From positions 186,001 to 250,000 of the forward strand of contig VXBM01001087.1 in NCBI GenBank assembly GCA_013400155.1: a DNA stretch of 64,000 nt, in the 5' to 3' direction. The DNA is from Helopsaltes ochotensis (Eukaryota; Chordata; Aves; Passeriformes; Locustellidae). The notes under the pieces are model-generated. The model was not told the origin of the DNA and did no database searches. It saw only the letters and a program-made list of their open reading frames with translations. The translations under genes were made by a program, and so were the position numbers. This document shows, piece after piece, positions 35,936-48,550 of the stretch (the stretch's first letter is position 1; each line of letters starts with the position of its first letter).

Positions 35936-38900
35936 TGTTTCTTTGGGGTTTTTTCTGTAACATATTTGCTATAAAAAGAAGCTCTTTAATGAACTTCCAA
36001 TTAACAAGCAAAAAAGATTAAAGTTTATTGTATATTGGCAGATTTACAGATTGATGTAATACAAATTCATGTTTTAATAAGATTATATTCCAGTTTAATG
36101 GTTGGGAAATACTCCAAGTCAACATTACAAAGAGCAACAGGAAAAGGCTTTGTATTTTGCATTTTTTTGGTTCTATTGTTATTTAAAAGACTGATGGGAA
36201 TTAAGAGTTAATGGTCTTTGTAAAACTCATTTTGTTTGCAGCTGTTTTGCTGTTTGATACCCATGCTAAGCCTTTCAAGTGAGCAAATACAATTAAGTTA
36301 CAATTTTCTGTATCGATTACTTCTTTTTTATTTTAAATTCCTTTTAGCTTATGCCATTCTGAACATACAGGGTAGTGACTCAACCAGGTGTATCCTGATG
36401 ACAGAATTTAATTATCTTTCAGCATGTGTTTTGGTACAAAATAAATATATATGGATTTTAATTTATCTTTAACTTTAGTGAAAAAACCTTTAAAGACTAT
36501 AAAGGACACTGATGATATAACTTGATATCTGGTGGAAAGCAGCGGGATTTTGAAAAAAAGAAGAGTGCTTGAATTTGACCAGTGACCCTGTTCATGAAAT
36601 TATATTTACCTACAACAGTTGTGGGTTCCAGCAATTCTCATGCTCACCAAATAGGCTCTGAGGCCAGTGTTTACTGAAATAGAAAAATATGTTCACAGTA
36701 GTGGTAGCCAAAGAAAAATTTGAATATTGCTACAAAGGGAGAAACTCAAAATAACTGGGAGTGTTTCAGGCAAAGAAGATTGCCGGAACATATCACATCT
36801 CTCCATTTGCCCTAACCTTTCTTTTGACTGCTGGTTATCTGTGTTTTGCTTTAATCCTCCCTAGGTGCCACGTATGTCTTTCATAATGTGTATTGTTAGT
36901 GAATCTACAGAGGAAACGGGAGAAACTGGGATGCTGTAAAACTGATTTTCATAGCAGGACCTTACATGGAGATTGTAGAATTTGAGAACAAAGTGCTGTA
37001 GGTCATCTGCTTACCTGAGTTCTTTATTATCTGTCTTTATGTCAGGTACCCAACCTACTTTTCCTTCCTCAGCATTCACAAAATAAAAGTGATTGGGAGA
37101 GATCAGTGCATAGATTGAAATTTGATTTAGCCTTAGTTCACAAGAGAAGGATGCAAAAATGGCTAGAAGGGAAATGAATCAATGAATCAGGTAAGTAAAT
37201 AATTTTCAGTTCAAGGAACAGATGTGTGTTTGCCTTTTTCTGGTATGGTTAAATGGGGAGATTTTTTTTGATATCCAGGTTGCAATTGTACAGTGAAAAT
37301 AGTTCTGATTCATTTTAATATCACATAATACCCACATAATTTAAAAATTCAAGCACCCATGTGACTGTACCCATCCTCTGGCTGTAGACTTTGCCTTCAC
37401 AAGGCAAAGATTAGATTACTCAAAATCTCTGCATGATTTAAGTCCATCTGGAAAATAAAGCTGGTGCAAAATCTGGCTGCCTCAAACCTGGCTGCTCTTC
37501 TAAGAAAGTATTGTGCCTTTGTGAAGTTCAATGCACTTTTGCCATATGATCTGATTGGCTACCAGTAGCCACTTGGGTGTTTTGACCTTTTAAGCTCTAA
37601 ATAATTGTGTACTCAAGAGTTTAACCTGCTCTTGTGTTATTCCTGAACAAGCTGCAAGCAGCAAACATGCTGGATTCATTTCCTTCTACCAAAGAGAGAA
37701 ATCTTGGCAAAGCATGGGCTGTGATACCTTGTTCAGATTGCAAACATAGTCATCTAGTTAGTCCTAACTTGCTCAGTATCCTGAAATCTTTACTGTTTTG
37801 GCCTTGATCTTCAAAAGATTGTAGTATTAAGCAAAATAAAAGAACAAATATGATTAATGTTTAGAAAGGACACTTTATCTAAGTACTTTCTTTGATTTCT
37901 TTCTTATTTGGGCCCATATGGCATTGCTTCACATTAAATGATGCATCTTCTCCTATGCAGAAAGACATTTTTTAAATGTGCAGCTCCCTTAGTTTAAAAT
38001 CAGTCTTATTCTGTATATGTTATCTAAAATCCATAGGATTTGGAGCACTTATTCTCCAAACCCCTGTTCACCTCCCCTCTCCCTGCCTATATCAGACATC
38101 AGTTTAATAGATGTAGTTCGAAGGGACAAGATGCAGTCTGAAGTTGAAGCACCTTTCACAGCTGAGATTGGCATAAGAAGGGTTGAGATGAGGCACAAAT
38201 TTCCCCCAGCTGCTATGCACTAAGATGATCAAGATTCAGCAAGGGCACAGTGAAGCATAAAGAAGTCATTTGCTCTGGCGAGGCTGCCAGCCTCAGACTG
38301 ATCATGACCATCTTGCTTCTGAAGAACCACTGCCAGAAGGGCCAAGGTGAACAAGCACAATGACTGCCCTGATCTGTCCTTATAGCTGGGAATAGACAAG
38401 ATCAAGATGCCACAACTGGTTTACTGACTGCCTCTTTTTTTATTGTTGTTTTTGTTTGTTTGTTTTGTTTTACTACCCTTCTGTTCCCAGGGTAAGAAAA
38501 GTGAAGAATAAGGTCTAGTTCAAGAGTGTAAATGGATTTTTCAAAAAGACAAAACGTAGTCCAAAAATAGATAAGGAGGATAACACGCTAAACAACCAAC
38601 ACTAACTGGAAAGCTGTTTGCTGCACAGTGAGGGAGAATTGTACAGGAACATAACAAGTCATCAAAAGCAAGACTGAAGAAGAGGTAACAGCTAAGCTGT
38701 AAGGAGCATTACATACTAGAGATTGGCTGGTCTTGAAATCAAAGGGTGAAATGTGTTGTCGTATAAGCTCTAAAAAGGGTAACAACTCTAACATCTCACT
38801 AGGCATGTTAAATGTTAGAGCTGTATTTCTTTTCTCATCTACAATATAGTGTTGCCTTAGAAAGCGTTCATTTCACTGGTTTAGGAAACAGAAATGGTTT

Positions 38901-38990
38901 TTAATGAAGTATTTACCAGAGACAGGCTCGGTTCTATGTTTGCTTTTAAAAATGTCATCATTCACATTTGTTTTGACTTTGTATTTGCAT
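35936..38990. other. Non-coding stretch
   Basis: No gene is recognised. A perfect short hairpin lies at 37389-37409 (listed separately) and a T/G-rich run at about 38435-38472. Confidence 0.6.
37389..37409. repeat. Perfect 9-bp inverted repeat with 3-nt loop
   Basis: CTTTGCCTT, loop CAC, AAGGCAAAG. The arms are exact complements. The structure is too short for a pre-miRNA and nothing around it suggests a function. Confidence 0.8.
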
Positions 38991-39053
38991 AGCAACAGGA
39001 GACTATTATCCAGCAACAGGGGACCATTATCCAGCAACAGGAGACCATTATCC
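38991..39053. repeat. 21-bp minisatellite, three units
   Basis: Units at 38991-39011, 39012-39032 and 39033-39053 share AGCAACAGG(A/G)GAC(T/C)ATTATCC and differ at only two positions. The period is a multiple of three, so the overlapping open frame (38904-39239) reads a 7-residue repeat, SNRRPLS-like. That does not by itself show coding. Confidence 0.95.
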
Positions 39054-42047
39054 TGTCACAGTACTGTGGAGTCTCCAAGGTATATGGCAGAGGGGCTACT
39101 CCAACAGACTATTGATTTTGTTGCTTCTGCTGCAGCTATCTCTGCAGAGAAATTAGCAGCAGTACTAATTCACAACAAAACCCATGCACGCAAGGGAAGG
39201 GACACAACGTCAAATAGCATGCAAGAGAATGGAATTTAACCTCTTTCACATTGAATCACAAGTATGGATAAAAGTAGGAGAAACAGTCACAATATCAGAG
39301 TAGTAAGCTGTACAACCACAGGATATTAGCTTGTGCCAGAGACCACATTTTGGTACAATGAATGTCAAAATATTGACGTTTTCAACACTGAATGTGAGAG
39401 CTACTGGAGCTGAAGCATTTGCCAATAACATTGCTAAGCCATTCTAAATTCACTTATGAATTGGAGGCTAATAAAAGAGAAAAACACAGAAACTGAGTGC
39501 GCATATAGCAGGACAGAGAACCGCTTTTCCTCTCCGTCTGTGTTTACAGGCAAGCCAGCACTGGAATATGATGTCAAAAAGTGTTGCAGTGGGCACACAC
39601 TGCCTCATCTCAGATTAATACACCTGAAAAAAGTCTCAGCAAATTCAGTGGGTTTCTAACTTTCTACAATGAACGTAATATAAGATTTGATATATTGCAA
39701 GGGAGAGATTAACATGATGCCTTGTAAAGTGCCTATGATGAAACATTTTCCAAAATTCTGTGAACTTTTCTCTTAAATCTCTTGCTACTGTAAATAATTG
39801 ACCTGTTAGCATGACAGCAGAGCTTAAAGCCCTGTGAGATAACTGTGCTTGGAATTTTAGATAAACAGAGCAGTGGCTGAGAGGGAAAATGGGGACATGG
39901 GGGAGTAAAGGGTCTTACCAAGGTCCTCTAAACTTTGTAATTCTTTTTTTGTCTAGCATATATCTTTTTGCACTCTGTGGTTCCCCCACAGAGTGGAGAA
40001 GGGTTCTTGGATGACATTGTTCTCTGTGCCATGCTGTCGAGCTGAAAAGTGAAATATTTATTTAGGTAAGGACCATATTCACTGTGTGCGTATTCATCCA
40101 TAAAATAATATCTAATTTGAAGAGAATTAAGATAAGAACAAGAAACATTGAACATATACACCAAATAGGGGACATCTGTCTTCTTTCCAGTTCTAAAATA
40201 TGTGGTGGACAAGGGGAGGAGAGGACAGGAAAAATGAAAACAACATGAAGTACAGAATCATTGAAGAATCACTGTCTTCAGCAGCCACATACTGTCTTTT
40301 TAATGGTTAGGAAAATTGTTAGTGAAGTTATGTGACACGTTAGATGGGAAAGGATAGAAGGACTGGAAAAAATGGGTAAGGGAAGGAAAATAATACCATG
40401 ACAAAAAATTGTTCTGAAAATATGCTTTGATCAGCAATGTGAAGGTATCATTAAATACATATTATGCCTTTCATCTTAAATTATTTGTGGAATTCTATTA
40501 CCAGATGGAAACTTGCACCTGTTGGTATTGAGCCCCTGAAAGAAATAAAGGCTAGAAAACATTGCTAGTCTTGATGCTGAGGACATCTGTTGATCTTTTG
40601 TTTTGATACCATTTCATATCATGTATTTTTTTAAGTTTCCTGCCAGCCTAATTCTCTTTACACTGCTTTGTTTTCTATTTCTGTTTTCAGGGATTTGGTT
40701 TTTATGGTAATTTTTCCTGTAAGTTACTAATTCTTATCTTCACAAAAGAGTAAACCATTTCATCAGGGAACTGAGGCTAGTTTGGGTACAGCCTCCTCCT
40801 AAAAGCTAAACTTTCAGACATCTAAAAACTGGAAGGATTCAGAGTCTTATCCCAGTGTAATTTAGAACAGCTGCAGACCAGTTCTAAACCAAGCTGTCCT
40901 GCCATTTCCCAGCAAGGAAATTCCTGGGCATGACTAATGGTGGTATACATGGGAATAATCAATGCAACATAGAAATAAAATCAATTCTATTTCAAAGTAC
41001 CTATCTGTCTGGCTATAATCTACTTTGCTCCAAGACAGAAACATATAGGAAATATGTTCTTAAAGCAAGAAGACAGAGTGCTCTGAACAAAAGTTTTATC
41101 TTGCAAATTCTATGAGTCCCTCATGCTACACAAAATCTCCTGAAAGGCAGTGTTCCAGCACATCAGAATCATGTAAACCAAAAGAAAAAAACCAAAACAT
41201 ACACACAGCAAAAATACCCCAAAAGCCAAAAAAGAAAATGTTACCAAGCCTTATTGCCTTGTTGCCTTATTGCCTTATTTTGGGGGGCAAAAAAAGGACA
41301 AATTTTCATATTAGGACATCTACTAGGTTTACATGTTGGGAGCAAGCGACATGCCTATCCCTGCAGTGTCGGTGCATGGTGCTGGTGGAGCAGAAGGAAA
41401 GTCAGTGAACGTATTTCATTAACACAATTCATCTCAGAAATCCTCTGCTGCAGCCTGAAAAGCATCAAAAACCTCAGTCTGATTGCCCAGCATCGAAAAA
41501 TCATGAAGCAGAACTTTCTGTCTAAAAATCTGGAGTAAAGTGATCATTATCAATGAACATGAACTTGTAATTCAGCACTACAGGGAACTGTGATTATTTA
41601 GAACCCACCATGGTTGTGGTACTATACAAGTTTCACTTGTCATATTCTCATTAAAATCTTCATTATTAAAATGCTCTATGATAGCCATAGATGCATATTT
41701 TGTTTTCATCTGAAGAATAGCTTCTTAGCCACATGATGTAGAGACAAATTGGGGACGTCATGTGAGGACACACAGAGGAAAATACGGGAGGAGGCATGTG
41801 GAAATGGGTGTTGTTGGGAACACAGCAAGAGACGCTCTTTGTTTCTCAGTAACCAAACTGGTAATTAACAATTTTGGTAATTGGCAAATAATTAAATGAG
41901 ACAGAATTCCCTGGGTCCACTCTATTTTACCTCCATGTTACTCTGGTGTAAAAGAAAACTTAATATACCTGGGGTTTTTTACGTCATCATTTCAGGGGTA
42001 ACTCCAGGGGTTAAAAGCAGTATTCTCATGCTATATATAGACACCTG
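39054..42047. other. Non-coding stretch
   Basis: No gene is identified. The plus-strand frame at 41112-41408 is open for 98 codons but Lys/Pro/Gln-rich at its start, where the DNA is A-rich low complexity. The 8-bp tandem repeat at 41249 is listed separately. Confidence 0.55.
41249..41280. repeat. 8-bp tandem repeat, four units
   Basis: CCTTATTG, CCTTGTTG, CCTTATTG, CCTTATTT: four head-to-tail units with two substitutions in all. Confidence 0.85.
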
Positions 42048-42087
42048 GAATTGACTTGAATTGAATTGAATTGACTTGAATTGAATT
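42048..42087. repeat. Pentanucleotide repeat with a higher-order 20-bp unit
   Basis: Eight 5-bp units in the order GAATT GACTT GAATT GAATT, then the same four again. The variant unit GACTT sits in the same place in both halves, so the array is two exact 20-bp copies made of four pentamers each. This implies a duplication after the point mutation. Confidence 0.95.
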
Positions 42088-45000
42088 TACAGAAATACAT
42101 GAAAAAACATGGCAAGATATGAGAAGTGATATCCCTGTGACACTGAACTGTGAACTGGGAGACAGTGAACCTATTCCAACCTTTAGTTCTATTTCAGTCT
42201 GAGTCTGAGCAATTTATTTCACATCTCTGTGAAACCTGTGTTTTCTTTCTCAGCTTCTTGGATGTTCTGCTTAAGAATATGGTTCTTGGGTGGTTTAACC
42301 ATCTCACTAAACATGCATATTGTATTTCTTAGGTCAGAACTGTGATCTGGCTTGCTGATACTACTGTAATGTAAAAGGAAAAATGAAATAACTAAGAAAA
42401 CTTATACTTAAGTATGCTAATGAATAAAAAAAGGAACCATAAGCACATGAGATTTTTAAGTCATGACAAAAGACAACAAATCTCTTGTCAAAGCATGAGC
42501 TTACAAGAGAAAAAAACAGTATGTGAATAATGATTATGGTTTGTCTGTTTCTTCTTAAGAGATTGAGATATATTAATTCAAGATTCTCTACAATTTCCCA
42601 TTCAATCAAGCAGAGTAATAGTTACAATTCCATAGATGAAAATGTATTTGCTTTAGAATTCAAGTTGTATACATTGATTCCACATGCTTATTTCTCACAT
42701 ACATGTAAAGGTACTGAAATGTTAAGATGATTTCCAAAAAAATCCTCTGAGAAAATAAAGTAAGATCCAAGAAAACAGTAGCTCCTTAGCCCTAGTTATG
42801 GTCTTGAGAATTCTAGGGCCTAGTCCTAAATCCAGCTAAACTCTGTCTGTTTTTAGAGTTGCAGTATTTCATCTTGACAGGACAAGTCTCTTCTTCCAGG
42901 AGACCATTAACTATAAGTGCAACTCACATTCTTTATTTCTACTTGGATGGTCTTAACTTTAACTGGCTTTTAGGAGAAAAAGACAGTTAAAAGTTTTCTT
43001 CCATTTGCTTTGGTTATATGTAGGAAAAGTCATTCCTCTCTGGAAATGTGAATGTTGCTAGTTTCAGTTTAGTATCTGCTAATTTTGCTTCAGGTGAATG
43101 AGGATTCAGATGAAATGTTTTCCATTCTAATCTTTGGTTCTGATGGAAATATTTTTGTTTGAATGGAATCTAATTTGGTGTCTAATGGTGTTTAATTTAT
43201 ATTAAAACTATGTATTTTCAGAAAACCCTTGCCTGTAGTAAAACAGACACACAGTAATGATCAGTGATCAGTAAAACTGACCACACAAAACTGTGATCAG
43301 TTACAGAATACCTTAAAGGCACTGAATCTGAACTGCTAAGGAAAAATACTGAATAATGGAATGTCAGACTCAAGCCAATAATTTAAAGCAAATTTATCTT
43401 TCTGAAAAAAAAATGTTACTCTATTTCTAAAGTTATGATACAAAAGGATGGTTCGTAATTTAAGAACAGAAATGGTGATTAGTATCCTCCAAGCAAAAAG
43501 CAAGTAAAAAACCCAGATTTTTGCAAGTGGTATCATTTAACCACTTTCTCAAGATTTAGGTGTGCTACTTTTGTCTACTCATTGTTTTCTGAGTGGATTT
43601 CCTGATGAAGAATAACATGAAAGAAATTATTTTTAAAAATATAATAAATCTGGAAAGGAGCTGCTTATAAGGCACATCCATAAACACACAAGGAATAATG
43701 TGAAAATGTCTGTGGAAGCATTCAGTCTACTGAAACATTTTTCATATTGCCTACTTTTTGTCTTCAATACCAAAGACTTGGAATAGTCTTTCAGAGTAAT
43801 TATTATTTCACTAGGAGGTTTTTCCTGCTGATGCAGTAGTCAGCAATTTATAAATGCAGTCTGCTCTTCTGGAACACTTAGCTCGCCTGTTGCTGTCACT
43901 CACTTTGAGCTGCAAAAGCAAAGTAATTCTGAAGGGACCAAATAGATAATGTGCAGCTTACCTGAACATCCAGTGTGCAAAAGGAATCAAGTATGTTTTA
44001 TTCAGACAACACATAATGCAAAGCCATCAAACAATTTCAACATAGATTCAAAACCTTTGAGAAGAAAGAGGTATCACTGAGAGGCTGTGTTGTAAAACCC
44101 CATTTTCAGAAGCTTAGTACTATCAGATGAAAAATACCATTTGGATAAAGTTTCCAATGCTTATTGTCAGTCCAAAGATTTAGAGCGTGTGCTTGTGAGA
44201 ATAGTTGGTAAAAGTCTATTCATTTACCCTAAGTGTTTTTCAGCTTTTTCCTGTTCTGCTGTCTTTTGTATTCTTCGCCCCAGTGAAATGAAGTGCTGTC
44301 ATCTGTCAAAAAAATGCCAAATACATCATGATGGATGAAGTAGAAATAGGAGGAGTTCACACAACATGAGAAGGCAGCTGAAAATATGAGAGAATTGCTT
44401 ATCCAAACTGAGGAGAGAGTGAAAGAAATTATTTTGCTGTGTTTAAAGAAGAAATGGTTACAAAACTAAACAATAAGCCTGTGAAATTTAATCCATATGC
44501 ATAGCATTATTTTTTCTGAGTGGTGTTGCTGTAACATATAAGTTTCCATCAATTCTTATGAAAGATATGTGGGATATATGTCATATTATGAAATATGAGC
44601 TTATAGAGTCGCACAAAAGAATTCCCAGTTTGCTTCTTTTTACTGTTGTTGTTATTGGTTTATACCAACTGAAACAGTAGCTGATCAAAACCAAGTAAAA
44701 AAAAAGTAGTTTAATGCAAGTTCTTTATATTTAGGTTCTGGATTATACCTCTGGAAATCTTGGATGTTGAAGGAACCATATAGTACCTGTTTTTGTCAAT
44801 ACTAACAAAACTGCTTCTTATTTTATGGCAAGTCCATAAAGATAAAGCAACAACTGTCCTCTTCTCAAAGGAAGGTAGGTCTGAGATTGCTGACTCCAGT
44901 CTGCAGTTAGGAGCTTAGCATGACAGACATTATCTTGTCTAAGTAGATTTTACTATTGCCAGAGAAATACAGAGAGCTGAGAAGAGCATCCCTGTAAGGT

Positions 45001-46779
45001 AAGTCCTCTATTAATAGCAACAGCATCTAAGATAGACACTTGCAGAGAAATTTCATGTGCACAATCAGCTTTAACCAGATCCCTAATTTTCACTTGTTGA
45101 AAATAAGACAAGGTTGACAGCCAGTCTACCTGCACAAGTTTTCAGTGTAATTTACTTTCACTATGGGGTGCTGAAGTCTGTAATCCAGCACATCCATTTT
45201 ATTTGCAATAGGTATAGATTCCTAAGGTATATATCTACATCTTGCAGATAGACACGTAACTGCATCACCATTCCATCTGATACCAACACTGATGTGAAAT
45301 AAATTTCCACAGCTTTCCAGTAACCTGATTGGGACTGATGCTCTATTTAAAGGGAAAATAATACTTTAGAAATGAGAACAGCACCTGGTGGTTTTGAGAC
45401 ACTTTCATAAATGGATCTCCTAGATAAACAAATTCTGAAGTGATTTGAGTAGACTGAGAATTGAGCTGTTTCTGCAAACCCAAATAACACCTACCCAAGA
45501 TTCTTGGAGGTATGGAAAACAGATTTCTAAGCTGCTAGGAAGATATAATTAATCATTAAAATGTCATTTACACCAGAAGCCTAGAAGGTGGTCAATAAGT
45601 CCTTGCTCTTCCAGTGAGGTATTAATAATTGATATTAATAATTCGTTTTCGATTTGCAGGGGACATATCTAAGCTAGGGCAAAGCAGTTTGGAAAGAAAA
45701 AATAGGTTAGAAACTTTCATACAGCATCCAAATGTCTGTAATAATCCATGGTAAAATAAGTGACGCTTCTGTTTCCTTTGTTTGCAGCTGGAAAGTGCTG
45801 CATCTACCATACTGCACCTCTGTTGCTGGCTAATGAACTTCACCAATGCAGGTAACACACCTGGGCTTGGTGATTACAGACTTGCAGAGACCACTGCAAC
45901 CACCACAAAGCCTCAATAGTTGCCCAGAAGTCCTCAAAGTCTGTCTCATTAAATTTTCCAGCTGAGAGAACTGAAGGTTGATTCCATTTGTATAGAGATA
46001 TAGTAGCCCTCTCTGAATATTTGTCAGTGAAGTGCTGTGATAGGATTCTACAGCGTGCATGTTCATGTTAACAGCAAGAAATTGTTAAGAAGTAATATGT
46101 TAATAAAAGTTAATAAGTCATGTCAATAATAATTAAATATTCTGCATGAAAAAACTTGCAACTATAAATAGTTCAAATTGTGTCTTATTTTTTAAATTGC
46201 ATTATTGGACAAAATTGTATAGATGAATAAACAGCAAGTACAAAACTTTATATTGTTATTGACGGCTGTATTTTTCTTCAACTTTATGGAACACTAATGA
46301 GCTATGACAGTTCTGTTTTTTCTCTCCCCTTTCCTAATGCAATTTGAGTATTTTAATGTTCAGCCTCTTTTTGTAATTTAAACTGATACCATTACATTAA
46401 GTGCATGGCAGGGTCAGTACAGCACATCAAGCTAATTTATAGCCTCTGGCAATTACCAACTCCCAAAGTTTCATAGCAATGCCAGATTTCAGTAACACTT
46501 TCTTTTTCAAGCAACCGTCAATAATAAGGCATTTATAATATATTGCAGAAGGCCATTAATTTTGAGTGTGGTGTCTATTCAGCCAGTGTACTTATTGGTT
46601 GCAGCAATTCTAAACTGATATTTTACCAGGAGAAATAAATCCTGATGTCTCCACTCTTATGGCATTATGACCCAAACACAAGGGCAGAACGGTAAATTCT
46701 CACACAACTGAAACACTGCTCTCCTCGTAGACGTGTCCTAGAACTCAGTGACAGAAAGAATCCAACTTGTGGGGTGACA
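42088..46779. other. Non-coding stretch
   Basis: No gene is recognised. Minor repeats: three TGATCA(G) motifs in 43258-43305 with a GTGATCAGT direct repeat, and a 13-bp imperfect tandem pair at 45620-45645 (TATTAATAATT core). A MIR-tail-like string at about 42205-42245 is too weak to call. 46200-46560 has the unbroken, moderately AT-rich texture often seen in conserved non-coding DNA, but one sequence cannot show conservation. Confidence 0.5.
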
Positions 46780-46850
46780 TCTTGGCCCCACTGAAGTCAG
46801 TGACAGAATTCCCACTGACTTCAACAGGGATTTTACTGACGCATTTCCTT
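46780..46850. repeat. Ancient palindromic dispersed repeat of amniotes
   Basis: TGAAGTCAGTG (46792-46802) and CACTGACTTCA (46813-46823) are exact 11-bp inverted copies around ACAGAATTCC. With its flanks (TCTTGGCCCCACTGAAGTC and CCCACTGACTTCAACAGGGA) this matches a dispersed palindromic sequence I know from turtles, crocodilians and birds, which reads about GGCCCCACTGAAGTCAATGG then CCCATTGACTTCAATGGG. I cannot give its database name. Both arms have kept matching changes or escaped change. Confidence 0.65.
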
Positions 46851-48507
46851 GTCAATGTAGTAGTTCTTATTACTCTTATGTGCTGTGAGGCACTGTCCTT
46901 CTTGCAGTCCCAAACCACACACCATTTTTAGGATTAAAGACTGCCTTTGCTGGCTTTAAAAACCTTGCCCATTAGGTTTTTTTACTCTCTTTTTTTTACT
47001 GATAGTCCCCATATATCCATTCTCAGGAGGTTTTAATAAAAGGCAGGAAAGGACAGAGGTTGTCAGCAGGACAGGGAACGCAGCTACTGCATGGCACACC
47101 TGGCTGATCTATGTGTTCTTACCACCTATCATACCCTAATTAAATGCACATCCTGGTGACCTTGGCCAAAGGGCACCATCCTCTCCCCTTCAGCAAAACA
47201 CAAGCCTAGGTCCTTGTGGTGCTGTTTCAGCTTCTCTCTGTTGTACGTGATTTGAGTTCTGTTTTGTCACAAATCGTAAGTGCTTCAAGAACGCATTATC
47301 ATCGGAATGAAATAAACAGTTGACTATGTTTATGCACATTTATAAGGAATTACTTGAAGAGACAAAAAGAACATACTCAGATGCACCTATGTGCACAGAT
47401 GGAAATATTTAGCTACTTGTTGTCATACAGGGGTGTTCTCTAGGTTTGCAATAACACCCGGAAGTAAGATTGCAGCATTTCATAGAATCTGCAAGAATGT
47501 AGTTCAAAATATTTACAGAACATACATTTAAAATTGCCAGGAACAGGAAGGGTAGATCTCAATATCTTGTTTGCAGGAGGTTTTTTTGTAATTGTGACCT
47601 TTTAAAGCAAAATATAAATTCTAGATGAAGTGATGTCATAAAGTTGGCCAAGTAAGGAACTAATTTATATAAACTCACGTACAAGATATTGAGCATCTGG
47701 CTCCTGCTGTAAAATGCATGAAAAGCACCTAAACCCAGTATTTATGTTGGACACTAGAGATCCAGTTATCAGGCTTTACAGTGATTGCTGTCACTTTACT
47801 TTTTAGCTGTTCTTTATTATATATCTTCTACTGAGTCCTGGTTTTCCCCAGGCAGCTGGACTTCCAAGATTTTTGATCATCAATCAAGCTCTGTAGAATG
47901 ATAGAAAATAAAATAGAACTGTTTTTAAGGCAGATGATATATATGTGATTTCCTGTATTTCTCACATAAACAAAACTTTTTTAAACAGTTAAACTGACTT
48001 AAGCAAGAGAAGTGGAAGTTAAGAGTGGCTGCTGCAGTCCTACAGGGGAATCTCTCTGCGTGAGACCATGGCAAGAGTGGAGCTTTGCTCATAAAATCTT
48101 TGGAGCAAAAGGATACAATAGAATTGTCAGTAGTGATACAACACTGAGCTAATCTCCGTAATGGTGGAGCTGGGAATTCATTTAATAATGCTCACATTTT
48201 TAAGAGTGCACTCTGTGAATATTCTTTAGAGATTTAAATAATTGCCAAGATGTCCATCATTATAAAATACCTTTTCTTTCCCCCATGACTGTGAAATAGA
48301 GGTATTAGTTAATTTATATCAATTCATCTAATAACTGTAAATGTGAGCAAAATATAATTAGCTATAAATCCTTTATATAAATCTTTTTGGTAATTATATG
48401 AAGTAGTCAAATTAATCTAACTTTGTCTCTTTCTATTATTTTATATATGCTGCACCTGTAGGATCACCTTCAATGAGATGTGGCCCAGGATGATTTTTGT
48501 TCTTCAC
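46851..48507. other. Non-coding stretch
   Basis: No gene or clear repeat. GGAGGTTTTAATAAAAGGCA near 47028 faintly resembles the CR1 ORF2 end, but it is too degraded to call. Confidence 0.55.
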
Positions 48508-48550
48508 AGCTCTGTGTGGCTGAGTTGCCAGCTAGGGTTAAACCATGACA
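48508..48550 (+). mobile_element. Relic of a retroviral LTR 3' end
   Basis: GCTCTGTGTGGCTGAGTTGC followed by CAGCTAGGGTTAAACCATGACA resembles the U5 end of a widespread avian LTR family that finishes ...GGGTTAAACCACGACA. It also matches, over about 37 bp, the complement of the LTR end at 63840-63880 in this window. The body of an LTR is not recognisable upstream, so this is a small remnant or a chance convergence. Confidence 0.45.

Noticed and set aside
40252..40275. ACAGAATCATTGAAGAATCA, also CR1-terminus-like
   Set aside because: No CR1 body follows on either side.
42205..42250. MIR-tail-like AGCAATTTATTTCACATCTC
   Set aside because: Too degenerate, and no tRNA-like head is visible upstream.
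45378..45400. GCACCTGGTGG as a CTCF site
   Set aside because: Only about 11 of 14 core positions match, and the key GGC is broken.
47015..47075. GGAGGTTTTAATAAAAGGCA resembling the CR1 ORF2 end
   Set aside because: The similarity is limited to one short block and needs alignment software to judge.
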